This document shows, piece after piece, positions 49,784-58,904 of a stretch of 64,000 nucleotides of DNA. Location of the stretch: positions 17,627-81,626 of the forward strand of contig JAUXAN010000005.1 in the NCBI GenBank assembly GCA_030619885.1. Reading direction: 5' to 3'. The notes beneath the pieces are model-generated. The model ran no database searches. It was not told the DNA's origin and worked only from the letters and a program-made list of their open reading frames with translations. The DNA comes from a bacterium (GTDB taxonomy: Bacteria; Hydrothermota; DG-26; JAUXAN01). The translations under genes and the position numbers were made by a program. Each line of letters opens with the position of its first letter. Position 1 is the first letter of the stretch.

Positions 49784-50629
49784 CTACTTTTTCCTCCTTA
49801 AGATAAAGAATGCAATGTTGCCAAATATTACAAGTGCAATCATCATTAAATGAACCGCTGATTGTGCATCCATACCTATTGAAGCCACCTTTCTAATGCC
49901 TTTTTTTGTGTATCCATGCTTTTCAATCAAATCCTCATATTCAGCTGCCCCTTTAAGTCCTCCTAACATACCAACAAATTGACCAGATTGTAGAAATGCG
50001 TAAAACTCTGCAGCTGACACTGCTGTACAGCCAACTCCTATCTTTTGATGATAAGAGGTGCCCACATAAACTGCCCAATCTCTGGGAGAAACAGTGCTTG
50101 AAACAGTAGCTACAAGTGCTATATCGTCATAGTTGTGTATATCTCTCATCATTGGGAGGCTGTCGATTGGGTTACCGTAGAAATCTTCAGGGAATGTACG
50201 ATGTATATCTTCACCTATCGAAAGCATTACTGCATAATAGCCCGGTACAAACATCAAGTAGACATAATCCTCGCCGTTTTTTACATCGTACTCGTCTATT
50301 ACACTTGCTAAAGCCATCTCAGCCATACCCGTATATTGTGCATAAAGTGCAAGAACAAGGACTCTTATATTTTTTGCAAAGCAATGCCTGAGTATGGCTC
50401 TTGCCATAGGCATAAGCTCAGGTGCTGTTGATGGTGCGAAATCAATAGCAAGGAGAAGGGCTGGACCATCGGGTGGAATGGAATCAATCTCATTGAATAG
50501 ATTCTGTGCATGCTTAGTTGTATAAGTAGGAAGGCCAAATGGCAACAAAAGAGGAATAAGTACACACAGACCCACTAAAAGAAAAATATACCTTCTATCT
50601 ATACTCGCCAATTTTTCTAATACATTCAT
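49784..50629 (-). CDS. Membrane-anchored protein, operon member 3
   Basis: N- and C-terminal TM segments around a soluble Rossmann-like domain (PDGPALLLAIDFAPSTAPELMPMARAILRHCFAKNIRVLVLALY). Confidence 0.7.
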   Translation of the reverse strand: MNVLEKLASIDRRYIFLLVGLCVLIPLLLPFGLPTYTTKHAQNLFNEIDSIPPDGPALLLAIDFAPSTAPELMPMARAILRHCFAKNIRVLVLALYAQYTGMAEMALASVIDEYDVKNGEDYVYLMFVPGYYAVMLSIGEDIHRTFPEDFYGNPIDSLPMMRDIHNYDDIALVATVSSTVSPRDWAVYVGTSYHQKIGVGCTAVSAAEFYAFLQSGQFVGMLGGLKGAAEYEDLIEKHGYTKKGIRKVASIGMDAQSAVHLMMIALVIFGNIAFFILRRKK

Positions 50630-50631
50630 TG

Positions 50632-51252
50632 CTACTTTCCACCTAAGTACTGTCTCTCAATGCCCAATATTATTTTTAAAGAAGTAGCTATCATGCCAAG
50701 CCCTACCCCAATAAGAATTCCGCGCTGTGCTGCCATATTAGGCACCATGAGTATCCACTCAACGATGTCTGGCATCCTATGTACAAGTCTCTCACCTACC
50801 GGTACTCTTCCAAACATAACAACTAAAGCAACAACGAGAAGGAGTGCAGCCTCTTTTGTACGTGCCTTAAATGCACGATATGCAGCAGAAGCCATAAAGA
50901 AGGCAAGTAATGCGAACAGTGTCGATTCCAATGGAGTCTGAACATAGTTGTATATTTGTGTTAGGGTTGTGCCCGTTCCCACTCCACCAAATATACCAAT
51001 GCAGGCTACTGTAAATAGACTACCTAAAGTAATAATACTGTAGCTCCACCCTATTTGCTTCCTTTTAATCTTGCGTATATGAGATACACATAAAGAGCGT
51101 ACTGCAAGCACTAGCATAAATATATAGATAATTTCATACCATATTAGTGCCTCTTGATAAATTCTGCTTGATACAGGGTGCGGAACAAAGAACTGTACAA
51201 TTAGGCCCATCCCGGCAATAAATGTAATGGCAAGTGGTATACGAAAGCGCAT
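50632..51252 (-). CDS. Polytopic membrane protein, operon member 2
   Basis: 206 aa with multiple TM segments. Confidence 0.7.
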   Translation of the reverse strand: MRFRIPLAITFIAGMGLIVQFFVPHPVSSRIYQEALIWYEIIYIFMLVLAVRSLCVSHIRKIKRKQIGWSYSIITLGSLFTVACIGIFGGVGTGTTLTQIYNYVQTPLESTLFALLAFFMASAAYRAFKARTKEAALLLVVALVVMFGRVPVGERLVHRMPDIVEWILMVPNMAAQRGILIGVGLGMIATSLKIILGIERQYLGGK

Positions 51253-51259
51253 AGTTTAA

Positions 51260-52405
51260 TTACACATTAAATAACTTTGCAATGAAAGAAATACCTAAAA
51301 TACTTAATACGACACCTACAATAATGAATATGAGTAAGATAATCTTAGAATAATCTTGTGCCTTAATAGCTCCTAGTAAAGTTGGTTCTCGTGATAGATA
51401 AGCAGATGCTGCATAGAGTTCCTCACCTAGAAGTGTATAGTCGCATGCAGTTACAAAAAATGGCAGTTGATGCACTTTATCTGTACCAGCGATCTGTATC
51501 GCACCTGTAGCATTCCCTGTCTCAGCAAGAAGAAGTGATTCTGCATAAAAACAGCCCATGAATAGATTTGTAGCTGGCTTCTGCCTCAGCATTATACCAT
51601 CTACTGCTGCAGCATAACCAAACTGACTAGTTGTTACAAAGAATACGTTGCTATCGTCGTAAACATCCGGTCTACCTGCTGCTGTATAACCTTCTTTGAC
51701 AACCTGGCGTGCTACCATCAATACAATAGGATCGCGATTTGGTACAATTAGTGGTGTTCCGTACTCTGCTACCTTTCTTGCTACCCGATTGAGTATGTTC
51801 ATAGCAGCGATTGTTCCTACTTCTTCTATATAGCCTATGCCAGGGACATAAAGGAGGGGTTTGCCCATCTCTGTAGCACGACCAATTGCTTCATCCAAAG
51901 CATCCAAACCTGCTATTTTACGTAGAAATAATTGTTTGCCTCTCGTTTTTGCACGTAATACAAATAGAATAAGAAGAGAAGTAAATGTGAACAAAGCAAC
52001 TAATACGTTTGTCTTACTGGTGTTATACCATTGATAGCTCGATACAGCTGTAGAAAAAGCAAACGCAAATGGTGAATACTCGTATGCTCTTGTTCTTGCT
52101 CTTACTTTATAATAGTATTTTATTCCATCTTCAACGTTCTTATCGTCCTTGTGCCGAACAATCCCTTGCCCCATATATCCAATCATCGTGTAACCTGTAT
52201 CTGGAGATTCTGACCTCCAGATTTCATAACCAGAAATTATACTGTCATCAGGTGATAACTCCCAATTAATCGTTATTGCACCTCCTGCATCATTAGGAGT
52301 ATCAAAAGCCTTTACATTTGATGGAGGGAGAATTTCTTTTCCATTTGCAATTAGGGGAAAGAAAATAAGGGCAAGAACCCATTTTGCCCAGTATCCTGTG
52401 GACAT
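51260..52405 (-). CDS. Fibronectin type III plus DUF6754-like membrane protein, operon member 1
   Basis: Signal peptide MSTGYWAKWVLALIFFPLIANG; FnIII NVKAFDTPNDAGGAITINWELSPDDSIISGYEIWRSE; C-terminal GNATGAIQIAGTDKVHQLPFFVTACDYTLLGEELYAASAYLS. Confidence 0.75.
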   Translation of the reverse strand: MSTGYWAKWVLALIFFPLIANGKEILPPSNVKAFDTPNDAGGAITINWELSPDDSIISGYEIWRSESPDTGYTMIGYMGQGIVRHKDDKNVEDGIKYYYKVRARTRAYEYSPFAFAFSTAVSSYQWYNTSKTNVLVALFTFTSLLILFVLRAKTRGKQLFLRKIAGLDALDEAIGRATEMGKPLLYVPGIGYIEEVGTIAAMNILNRVARKVAEYGTPLIVPNRDPIVLMVARQVVKEGYTAAGRPDVYDDSNVFFVTTSQFGYAAAVDGIMLRQKPATNLFMGCFYAESLLLAETGNATGAIQIAGTDKVHQLPFFVTACDYTLLGEELYAASAYLSREPTLLGAIKAQDYSKIILLIFIIVGVVLSILGISFIAKLFNV

Positions 52406-52662
52406 ATTTATCATTTTATCATTTATGTTACAGATTGTCAAGATAAAAATAACCACGAATTCCGCTAATTACACGAACCCACCTACTAAATTCCTATCCG
52501 TCAAGAAAAACTGACCACAGAGAACACAGAGAAAAAAGGACACCCCTTCCACTCATACAATTCTGGGTGGGGATGGGAGGACACAGAGATTAAATCTCTC
52601 TATGTGCTCTCTGATGTCTCTGTGACCTCTGTGGTTTAATGTATACTTTTCTATGCGATCAA

Positions 52663-52725
52663 GCCAAAAAAAACACTGAATTTGCAAGAAATTTATTGAA
52701 AACTCTTCGCAATTGCCTGTATCGT
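52663..52725. repeat. Dispersed about 65-bp AT-rich repeat, copy 3
   Basis: ATCAAGCCAAAAAAAACACTGAATTTGCAAGAAATTTATTGAAAACTCTTCGCAATTGCC. Confidence 0.75.
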
Positions 52726-52804
52726 TTTGGACTAAAATAGAGACCGTCCCCATTTTTTCGTCTCTGTTCCTACCTTATAAACTGTTTTCTTCACTCTAAA
52801 TTTT

Positions 52805-52908
52805 ATTTCCTGTCGCAGACCCGTCCCGACTAGTCGGGATTCGTAGGGATATGGGATCCGTATGGGAAGACACCGAGTTTTGTAATTTGGTGGACTGACC
52901 CCAAAAGC
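52805..52908. repeat. Partial copy D of the accessory-island repeat
   Basis: TTTATTTCCTGTCGCAGACCCGTCCCGACTAGTCGGGATTCGTAGGGATATGGGATCCGTATGGGAAG...GACTGACCCCAAAAGC. Confidence 0.85.
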
Positions 52909-52915
52909 ATTCGGG

Positions 52916-53455
52916 TTAGCCGGCTCCAGGCTTCTCTACAAGGTGCATCAACAAACTAACCACCCCGGTCGTGATTACAGTCTTGAAGACGAGCGCGCCG
53001 ATCGCGCAGGCCCCGTAGAAACCAAGAATCGTGTTTAGCGGGAAGGGAAAGAAGCGAGGGATACCTAGCTGACCCCCTTGCGCAGCGCTCAAGACGTGAT
53101 GGCCGCCAAACCAGAACAATACGGGGATGATGATGAAGGAAAAAGCGGGCAGGCTTGAGTACAGGGCCAGAAGAAACGACAGTTTCACGGCAGGGCGCGC
53201 TGACGTGCGACGCCTGAGCCAGAAACCGAGAGCAATACCCCACACAAAGGCAAGTCCAACACTAAACACCGGAATCCCCATCCCCATGACGAGAAAAACA
53301 CACTCGAGAAAATAGATGCCAATTACGACCCCAAGGCAAGGGAAGATTCCTCTTGCAGCATCGTTGATTCGCCGAAGACGGCTTGCGATGGGAACGGCAC
53401 ACGCAAGACCAGTTACTAGATTCACTATGACTAAGACGTATTCAGGCGCTTCCAT
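52916..53455 (-). CDS. Hypothetical polytopic membrane protein (GC-rich, likely recently acquired)
   Basis: 179 aa; visibly higher GC than neighbours; TAA stop lies within GGCTAACC. Confidence 0.65.
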   Translation of the reverse strand: MEAPEYVLVIVNLVTGLACAVPIASRLRRINDAARGIFPCLGVVIGIYFLECVFLVMGMGIPVFSVGLAFVWGIALGFWLRRRTSARPAVKLSFLLALYSSLPAFSFIIIPVLFWFGGHHVLSAAQGGQLGIPRFFPFPLNTILGFYGACAIGALVFKTVITTGVVSLLMHLVEKPGAG

Positions 53456-53487
53456 CGCCCCCTTCTTTCAATCCGATGTCCGATAAC

Positions 53488-53742
53488 GTCAGACTGTGTG
53501 AAAACTCTTGCACAAATTTATTCATTCTATTATAATTATAATCATATAAAAATATCAGAATGTCAAGTCCGAAGGATCCGTATGGAGAGGAAGAATGCAA
53601 TACATGGAGGGACAACCAAGAAACCAGACAATTTTATTTCCTGTCACAGACCCGTCCCGACTAGTCGGGATCCGTAGGGATATGGGATCCGTATGGGAAG
53701 GCACCGAGTTTTGTAATTTGGTGGACTGACCCCAAAAGCGAC
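53488..53742. repeat. Accessory-island repeat copy A
   Basis: GTCAGACTGTGTGAAAACTCTTGC...GACTGACCCCAAAAGCGACC; near-identical to 58618 and 61602 copies. Confidence 0.92.
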
Positions 53743-53894
53743 CTATATTCTGTTCATAGGATACAGGTTTATACCTGGGCATAAAATCCACCTCCCTGAA
53801 AGAAATGTCATATAAAAATTATACTATTTTTCTACCCGAAAGCAACTAAATTTTTTTTGAATTCTCTAAAATAAAGGACTTTTTCGACAGTCTC

Positions 53895-56734
53895 GTTATC
53901 TGCCGTAGCCCGTAGCCTTAAATCCCATATTTCTCCTCCCTTTTTTTAAATGCCTCTTTACCACCCTCTAATATTGGCATGATATCTTCACGTATCTTCA
54001 AATCTTCTAATGCCCCTAACTTGTAAGAAATCTTGTTATTCTCAAATTCTGCAACAATTATCTGTTCTGCATCGGTATTGACAACAAGATTTGCATTATT
54101 TGTGGCGATTAGAATTTGCCTTTTCTTTTTAGCCTCTCTAAAAGCTCCGACAAGTTCACCATAAATAAATTTGTTATCTAAACTCTCTTCTGGTTGATCT
54201 ACAATCAACGGATAATCTCCCTCTGCCAAGAATAGCTTTAACAAAACCGTTCCTTTCTGTCCCATTGATAGTTTGTCCATTGATATTCCTTTGAAAAGGA
54301 TTTCTGTGCTCAATGAAAAATAATTCCCAAAAGTCCATTTATAAAAATCGTAACTCGTTCTTGTTCTCTTTAAGAATTTCTTATTCTCAAATATTTTTTG
54401 GATAAACTCCTTAAGAGACTCCACCAATTTCTCTAAAGTATTCTCAGTAATTGCAATATCCAGCAATTCAGCACATTTTTCTACTTCGTCTATATTGATT
54501 TTCCTCTGATCCAAAATATCTGATCCAAATTCTACAAATCTGTCCTTGTCAAAGTAGATGCTTGATTTGAAATCAATTCCACTCATTATTTCACTTTTAC
54601 CTATTGAAAACACCTCAATAACCTTTTTATAATATTCTTTCCACTCCCAATATTTGCTTAAGAGAGTTTTGTATTTTTCCATTCTCTCACTTTCAAGCGA
54701 CTTTATTTTCTCTTTTTTGTTTTCCAATTGTTCTAATTGTTTTTCCAAAGATCCAATATCGGTTCTTATACTCTCTATTTCTTTAAGGAGTTCAGCATGT
54801 GTTTTTTCAACTCCAGAAAGTTGACTTAGCTGTTCTTTTTTCTTTTCAATTTGTTTTGTAACATCCTCAATTCCTTGGGGGATAAGTTCAAGACCTTTTT
54901 TGATTGCATCGAGTTGAGGTTTGAAATCTAATTGTGGAATTGTCAGATCAATCATTAACTCAGACAACTCACGATTCAAGTCATTTATAGTGTAGTTAGA
55001 ATCATCCAAAAACCTCTCCAAATCACCTTTAAATTGTTCCAACTTAGTTTTAATACCTTCGAGTTTGGAATGGTTTATTCGTAGTTCAGTCTCTTCTCCT
55101 TTTAGTTTCTCAATGCTTTCTTTAATACCTTCTTCCATACTTTCTGTAAGTTTTCTAAGTTCATCTTCTTTGTTTTTTAACTCTCCTTCTTTGATTCCTT
55201 TTTTACCTGTAATTTCGTCCACAACTTGCTTTTTTGTGTCTTCTTCGAGTTCATATATTTCCCTGTTAATTTCATCAATTCGTTTGGTAATTTTATAAAT
55301 TTCGTCTCTTATCTCGTCAAATTTTTGTTTATATCCTCCATCTATTACCTCTTTATTGCTGAAAATGATTTCTTGTATCTTATTATCCAGTTTTTGTCTA
55401 TCTCCACTGTATTCTTCTATCTTGCCTTGTGGAAGATATGTAATCATTGTATCCTGAAAGAATTCTTCTTCTGTAAGTTCTTTTGAAAATTCTCCTATAT
55501 CTTCTCCGATGAATTCTATTTTAACTTCTAAATCATGTTTCTGGTCTTCAATTCTTTGAACAAAGGAATTTCTATCTTTCCCTGCTCTTTTACACCTATC
55601 TTCAAAACAATTCGCTATCAGGTCTAATAATGCTGTCTTCCCACTTCCTTTCCCGCCTGCAACTGCAATTAAGTTTCTATTTAATAGTATCTCCTGTTCC
55701 TCAATTGATAGTTCATCACTTATCCGGGAATTTTGGATTTTTATAGAGCTTAATGTATAGATATTTTTTCGGTATTCTGGATTTTTGAGCTGAACTCTAA
55801 CCCTTTCTTCGGGTTCGTAAACGATTTGCTTTAACCCTTCAAAAGTAGGATCTGCTTTTATCCAGCAAAATCTATCTTCATCAGGTTTACAAAGTTTTTC
55901 AAAAGAGTGAGCGTCTGAACCATGAATACAGGGTTTTAGAGAATCAAACTCATTCATAAAATCTTCAGGACTTGAATGTTTTTTTCCGAGGCCAAAATCT
56001 CTTGTATTTAGATTAGAAGAAAAGATCGCGTGTGATTTCACAAGAATTTCCTTTCGTGTAAGGTGTCCTTGACCATTCCAACTAATAGAATCCCACCCTT
56101 CTTCTACAAGCACCAGCAGATATTTACTGCCAAAAATAGAATCTTTTTCCTTTAAAACTTTCGTTATTTCACCTAAGGAAACAGTAATGTTCTCACAACC
56201 CACAATATAATCAGATTTTCCACTAAATTTTTCGTGTTGTTGTTTCAAAGTCTTTCCTATCTCTTCAATATTTCCTCTTGTGAGTTTTCTTGGTTCTGCA
56301 TTGGGTGCCTGTATGTGAAGCTCTTCAAGAAATTCTATCTCAATTTTGTCGAGGGCTATTTGGTCACTGAAAATTACGTGATAATTTAGCTTTTTCCCTC
56401 CAATAAGCTTATCAAGCCTGAACTCGATATTTGGTAAAATCAAGTCAAAATTTTGAAGCCTACCTTCCTTCCTATACTCTAACACTTTTTTATAGCCATC
56501 GATGGTGAAGTAATCGGTTATACCTATTACAGAGATATCTGATACTTCCTCAAGTTCGCTAATATATTTCTCCCAAATATTGCCTTTGTATTTCTCCTTT
56601 TCTTCTTCATTGAGGAACCTAAACTGATGATGGAAAGATGCTGGTGTATGGACATGCAAATCCCATTTTCTCCATACAGATCCTCTGTTCATCTAAATAT
56701 CCTCCTGCTTTTTAACAAGGCTATGGCAGATAAC
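53895..56734 (-). other. Cassette-like module with complementary ends GTTATCTGCCGTAGCC/GGCTATGGCAGATAAC
   Basis: 15 of 16 bp complementary ends around one CDS. Confidence 0.65.
53918..56692 (-). CDS. TrlF-like protein: PHP phosphoesterase domain fused to SMC/ABC-type ATPase
   Basis: WDLHVHTPASFHH (PHP), PCIHGSDAHSFE; VAGGKGSGKTALLDLIA Walker A, long coiled coil, QKGTVLLKLFLAEGDYPLIVDQPEESLDNKFIY signature/Walker B. Confidence 0.85.
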   Translation of the reverse strand: MNRGSVWRKWDLHVHTPASFHHQFRFLNEEEKEKYKGNIWEKYISELEEVSDISVIGITDYFTIDGYKKVLEYRKEGRLQNFDLILPNIEFRLDKLIGGKKLNYHVIFSDQIALDKIEIEFLEELHIQAPNAEPRKLTRGNIEEIGKTLKQQHEKFSGKSDYIVGCENITVSLGEITKVLKEKDSIFGSKYLLVLVEEGWDSISWNGQGHLTRKEILVKSHAIFSSNLNTRDFGLGKKHSSPEDFMNEFDSLKPCIHGSDAHSFEKLCKPDEDRFCWIKADPTFEGLKQIVYEPEERVRVQLKNPEYRKNIYTLSSIKIQNSRISDELSIEEQEILLNRNLIAVAGGKGSGKTALLDLIANCFEDRCKRAGKDRNSFVQRIEDQKHDLEVKIEFIGEDIGEFSKELTEEEFFQDTMITYLPQGKIEEYSGDRQKLDNKIQEIIFSNKEVIDGGYKQKFDEIRDEIYKITKRIDEINREIYELEEDTKKQVVDEITGKKGIKEGELKNKEDELRKLTESMEEGIKESIEKLKGEETELRINHSKLEGIKTKLEQFKGDLERFLDDSNYTINDLNRELSELMIDLTIPQLDFKPQLDAIKKGLELIPQGIEDVTKQIEKKKEQLSQLSGVEKTHAELLKEIESIRTDIGSLEKQLEQLENKKEKIKSLESERMEKYKTLLSKYWEWKEYYKKVIEVFSIGKSEIMSGIDFKSSIYFDKDRFVEFGSDILDQRKINIDEVEKCAELLDIAITENTLEKLVESLKEFIQKIFENKKFLKRTRTSYDFYKWTFGNYFSLSTEILFKGISMDKLSMGQKGTVLLKLFLAEGDYPLIVDQPEESLDNKFIYGELVGAFREAKKKRQILIATNNANLVVNTDAEQIIVAEFENNKISYKLGALEDLKIREDIMPILEGGKEAFKKREEKYGI

Positions 56735-56813
56735 GTTCCCAGCATAAAAGAAGTTTTTGCGAAGCAAAAATTTGGGTGAGCCCATAGGGCGAACCTTTTA
56801 TGCTGTGTTATAC
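56728..56813. other. attC-like site
   Basis: AGATAAC-GTTCC-CAGCATAAAAG ... CTTTTATGCTG-T-GTTATAC. Confidence 0.7.
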
Positions 56814-56833
56814 GCCGTATGGTGCAATAACTT

Positions 56834-57754
56834 TTAAAATAATCTTCCTTGTCTTTGTTCATCTTTCAATCTGTTTTCTGCGGTTTTACAATATTCCTCT
56901 GAAATATCTATGCCAATATATCTTCTTTTTAACTTATATGCTACTAATGTAGTAGTTCCCACGCCGTTGAATGGATCCAGAACAATATCATCTTGATAAC
57001 TAAACAGCTTTAATAATCTTATCACTAGTTCTTCTGGAAACATCGCAGGATGGTTATATTTTTTCATGTTTCTTTCTGGTGCAATATCCCACTTTGCGTA
57101 AACCCACTTTTTAAATTCATCCCCTATAATATCTATCTTATTAGAATCACCTACCTTTTTGTGTGATTCTTTACAAAATACCTCAATAAATTCCCAGGTA
57201 TATTTCAAATAAGGCATACTTGGACTTTTCCAACTTCCCCAAGCAGTATATTTACAATTATAATTATGCTTTTCCCAAAGAATTTCAGCTTTCCAAAGTA
57301 ATCCTAATTCTAATAATTGTCTTGAAATAATATGATGTGTAGGCATGTAATCTGAAAACAAAGGCTGAATATTAACGCATAACCTTCCAGCAGGTTTTAG
57401 AACACGATAGCACTCTTTCCATATTCGATTTAATTTGTCAAAGTAATCTTGCCAATATACAGCGTCCTTATTCTTGTCATCTTTATATTCCAATCCAAAA
57501 TTATACGGTGGTGAGGTTATAATAATATCAATAGAATTACATGGGAAATCCTTTAAAACAATTTCACTATCCCCACAAATAATTATATTTACTAAATTCG
57601 ATATATCTATTTGGGGAATACCCTTTGTCTCTTTTAAATGCTTTGTTCCCCCACGAATTTTTTCTTTCTTTTCTCGGTCAATAACTTTTTTTTCTCGATT
57701 CAAAAGTTTAGCATCAGGATATATATTCTTCATTTTTTGATGGCTCTCTTTCAT
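56834..57754 (-). CDS. DNA methyltransferase (TSPPY type)
   Basis: IDIIITSPPYNFGLEYKDD; VLDPFNGVGTTTLVAYKLKRRYIGIDISEEYC. Confidence 0.9.
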   Translation of the reverse strand: MKESHQKMKNIYPDAKLLNREKKVIDREKKEKIRGGTKHLKETKGIPQIDISNLVNIIICGDSEIVLKDFPCNSIDIIITSPPYNFGLEYKDDKNKDAVYWQDYFDKLNRIWKECYRVLKPAGRLCVNIQPLFSDYMPTHHIISRQLLELGLLWKAEILWEKHNYNCKYTAWGSWKSPSMPYLKYTWEFIEVFCKESHKKVGDSNKIDIIGDEFKKWVYAKWDIAPERNMKKYNHPAMFPEELVIRLLKLFSYQDDIVLDPFNGVGTTTLVAYKLKRRYIGIDISEEYCKTAENRLKDEQRQGRLF

Positions 57755-58575
57755 ATCATCTTACCTCTTTTTATTCTTTCTTTAACATTATACCAGTCAG
57801 AATTTATATGTGACTCAACAAATTTAAATAAGTCATATACAACATCTTCGTATATCGGGTTTTTCCTTCTTTCTCTTTTCAAGACATATATTTGGTCTAT
57901 GGAAGAATATTTTGGATCAACATCTAAGCTGACTTCATAGGTTTCTGTAACTATCAAAAAGATACAATATGGATTACCTTTTTTAATCTTCTCTGCCGTT
58001 GAAGCTGAACCTTCATACATTGTTTTATCAAGGTAGGTCTTACATTCAATAGAAACTATTGGGACATAGATTTTGCGTTCCTGCCAAATTTCGTTATTTG
58101 AAACCCTTGATTTTAGAATTACCTCTTTAGAAATAGAAAAATCCTGGTTTTTAACATTTATAACAATATTTGAACTATCCTCAAATGCATCAATATTTGG
58201 CGGAGCAAAAAATAAATTAGTATATGCCTGAGTCCGTCCCCAATATATATGTTTATTGGTCAATTTGCCAATGTCTTTGAACAAGTAATACATAAATTCT
58301 TCTGTAACGGAAGAATGTAATTGTGATTGTGAAGTAAAACCATACTTTCTCCCAGATTCCTTCTTGAACTTTTGTTGGTCTATAAATGTTTTGTAGTTGT
58401 TTAGAAGTTTTACTTTCTTTTTTATATCCTTTCTGGTTGTTCCAGTAATCATCAGATTATCTTCTTTCCATTTACGATACTTTGTCTTAATTTCATCCAG
58501 TAACTTCTTATTTTGGGATTGCTTTTCAACTCTAATTTTGTGTTCTAAATTGTCTCCGTGAATAAAATTACTCAT
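57751..58575 (-). CDS. Type II restriction endonuclease, Bpu10I-like
   Basis: VPIVSIECKTYLDKTMYEGSASTAEKIKKGNPYCIFLIVTETYEVSLDVDPKYSSIDQIYVLK; overlaps the MTase start. Confidence 0.72.
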   Translation of the reverse strand: MSNFIHGDNLEHKIRVEKQSQNKKLLDEIKTKYRKWKEDNLMITGTTRKDIKKKVKLLNNYKTFIDQQKFKKESGRKYGFTSQSQLHSSVTEEFMYYLFKDIGKLTNKHIYWGRTQAYTNLFFAPPNIDAFEDSSNIVINVKNQDFSISKEVILKSRVSNNEIWQERKIYVPIVSIECKTYLDKTMYEGSASTAEKIKKGNPYCIFLIVTETYEVSLDVDPKYSSIDQIYVLKRERRKNPIYEDVVYDLFKFVESHINSDWYNVKERIKRGKMI

Positions 58576-58617
58576 CTTTTTTCCCTCCTTAAATTATCGC
58601 ACTATATGGCGTATAAC

Positions 58618-58873
58618 GTCAGACTGTGTGAAAACTCTTGCAAAATTTTATTCATTCTATTATAATTATAATCATATAAAAATATCAGAATGTCAAGTCC
58701 GAAGGATCCGTATGGAGAGGAAAAATGCAATACATAGAGGGACAACCAAGAAACCAGACAATTTTATTTCCTGTCACAGACCCGTCCCGACTAGTCGGGA
58801 TCCGTAGGGATATGGGATCCGTATGGGAAGGCACCGAGTTTTGTAATTTGGTGGACTGACCCCAAAAGCGACC
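58618..58873. repeat. Accessory-island repeat copy B
   Basis: Near-identical to copy A over about 250 bp; ends before the GACCCCCGTCGGGGGC hairpin. Confidence 0.92.
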
Positions 58874-58904
58874 CCCGTCGGGGGCAAAAGATAAAAATTC
58901 ATTC

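Larger units (their letters stand above)
56807..58617 (-). other. Cassette-like R-M module, complementary ends GTTATACGCCGTATGGTGC/GCACTATATGGCGTATAAC
   Basis: About 17 of 19 bp complementary ends flanking two overlapping CDSs. Confidence 0.7.

Noticed and set aside
55065-55486. Plus-strand hydrophobic ORFs (77 and 86 aa) opposite the TrlF-like gene.
   Set aside because: Shadow of the coiled-coil coding region on the other strand.
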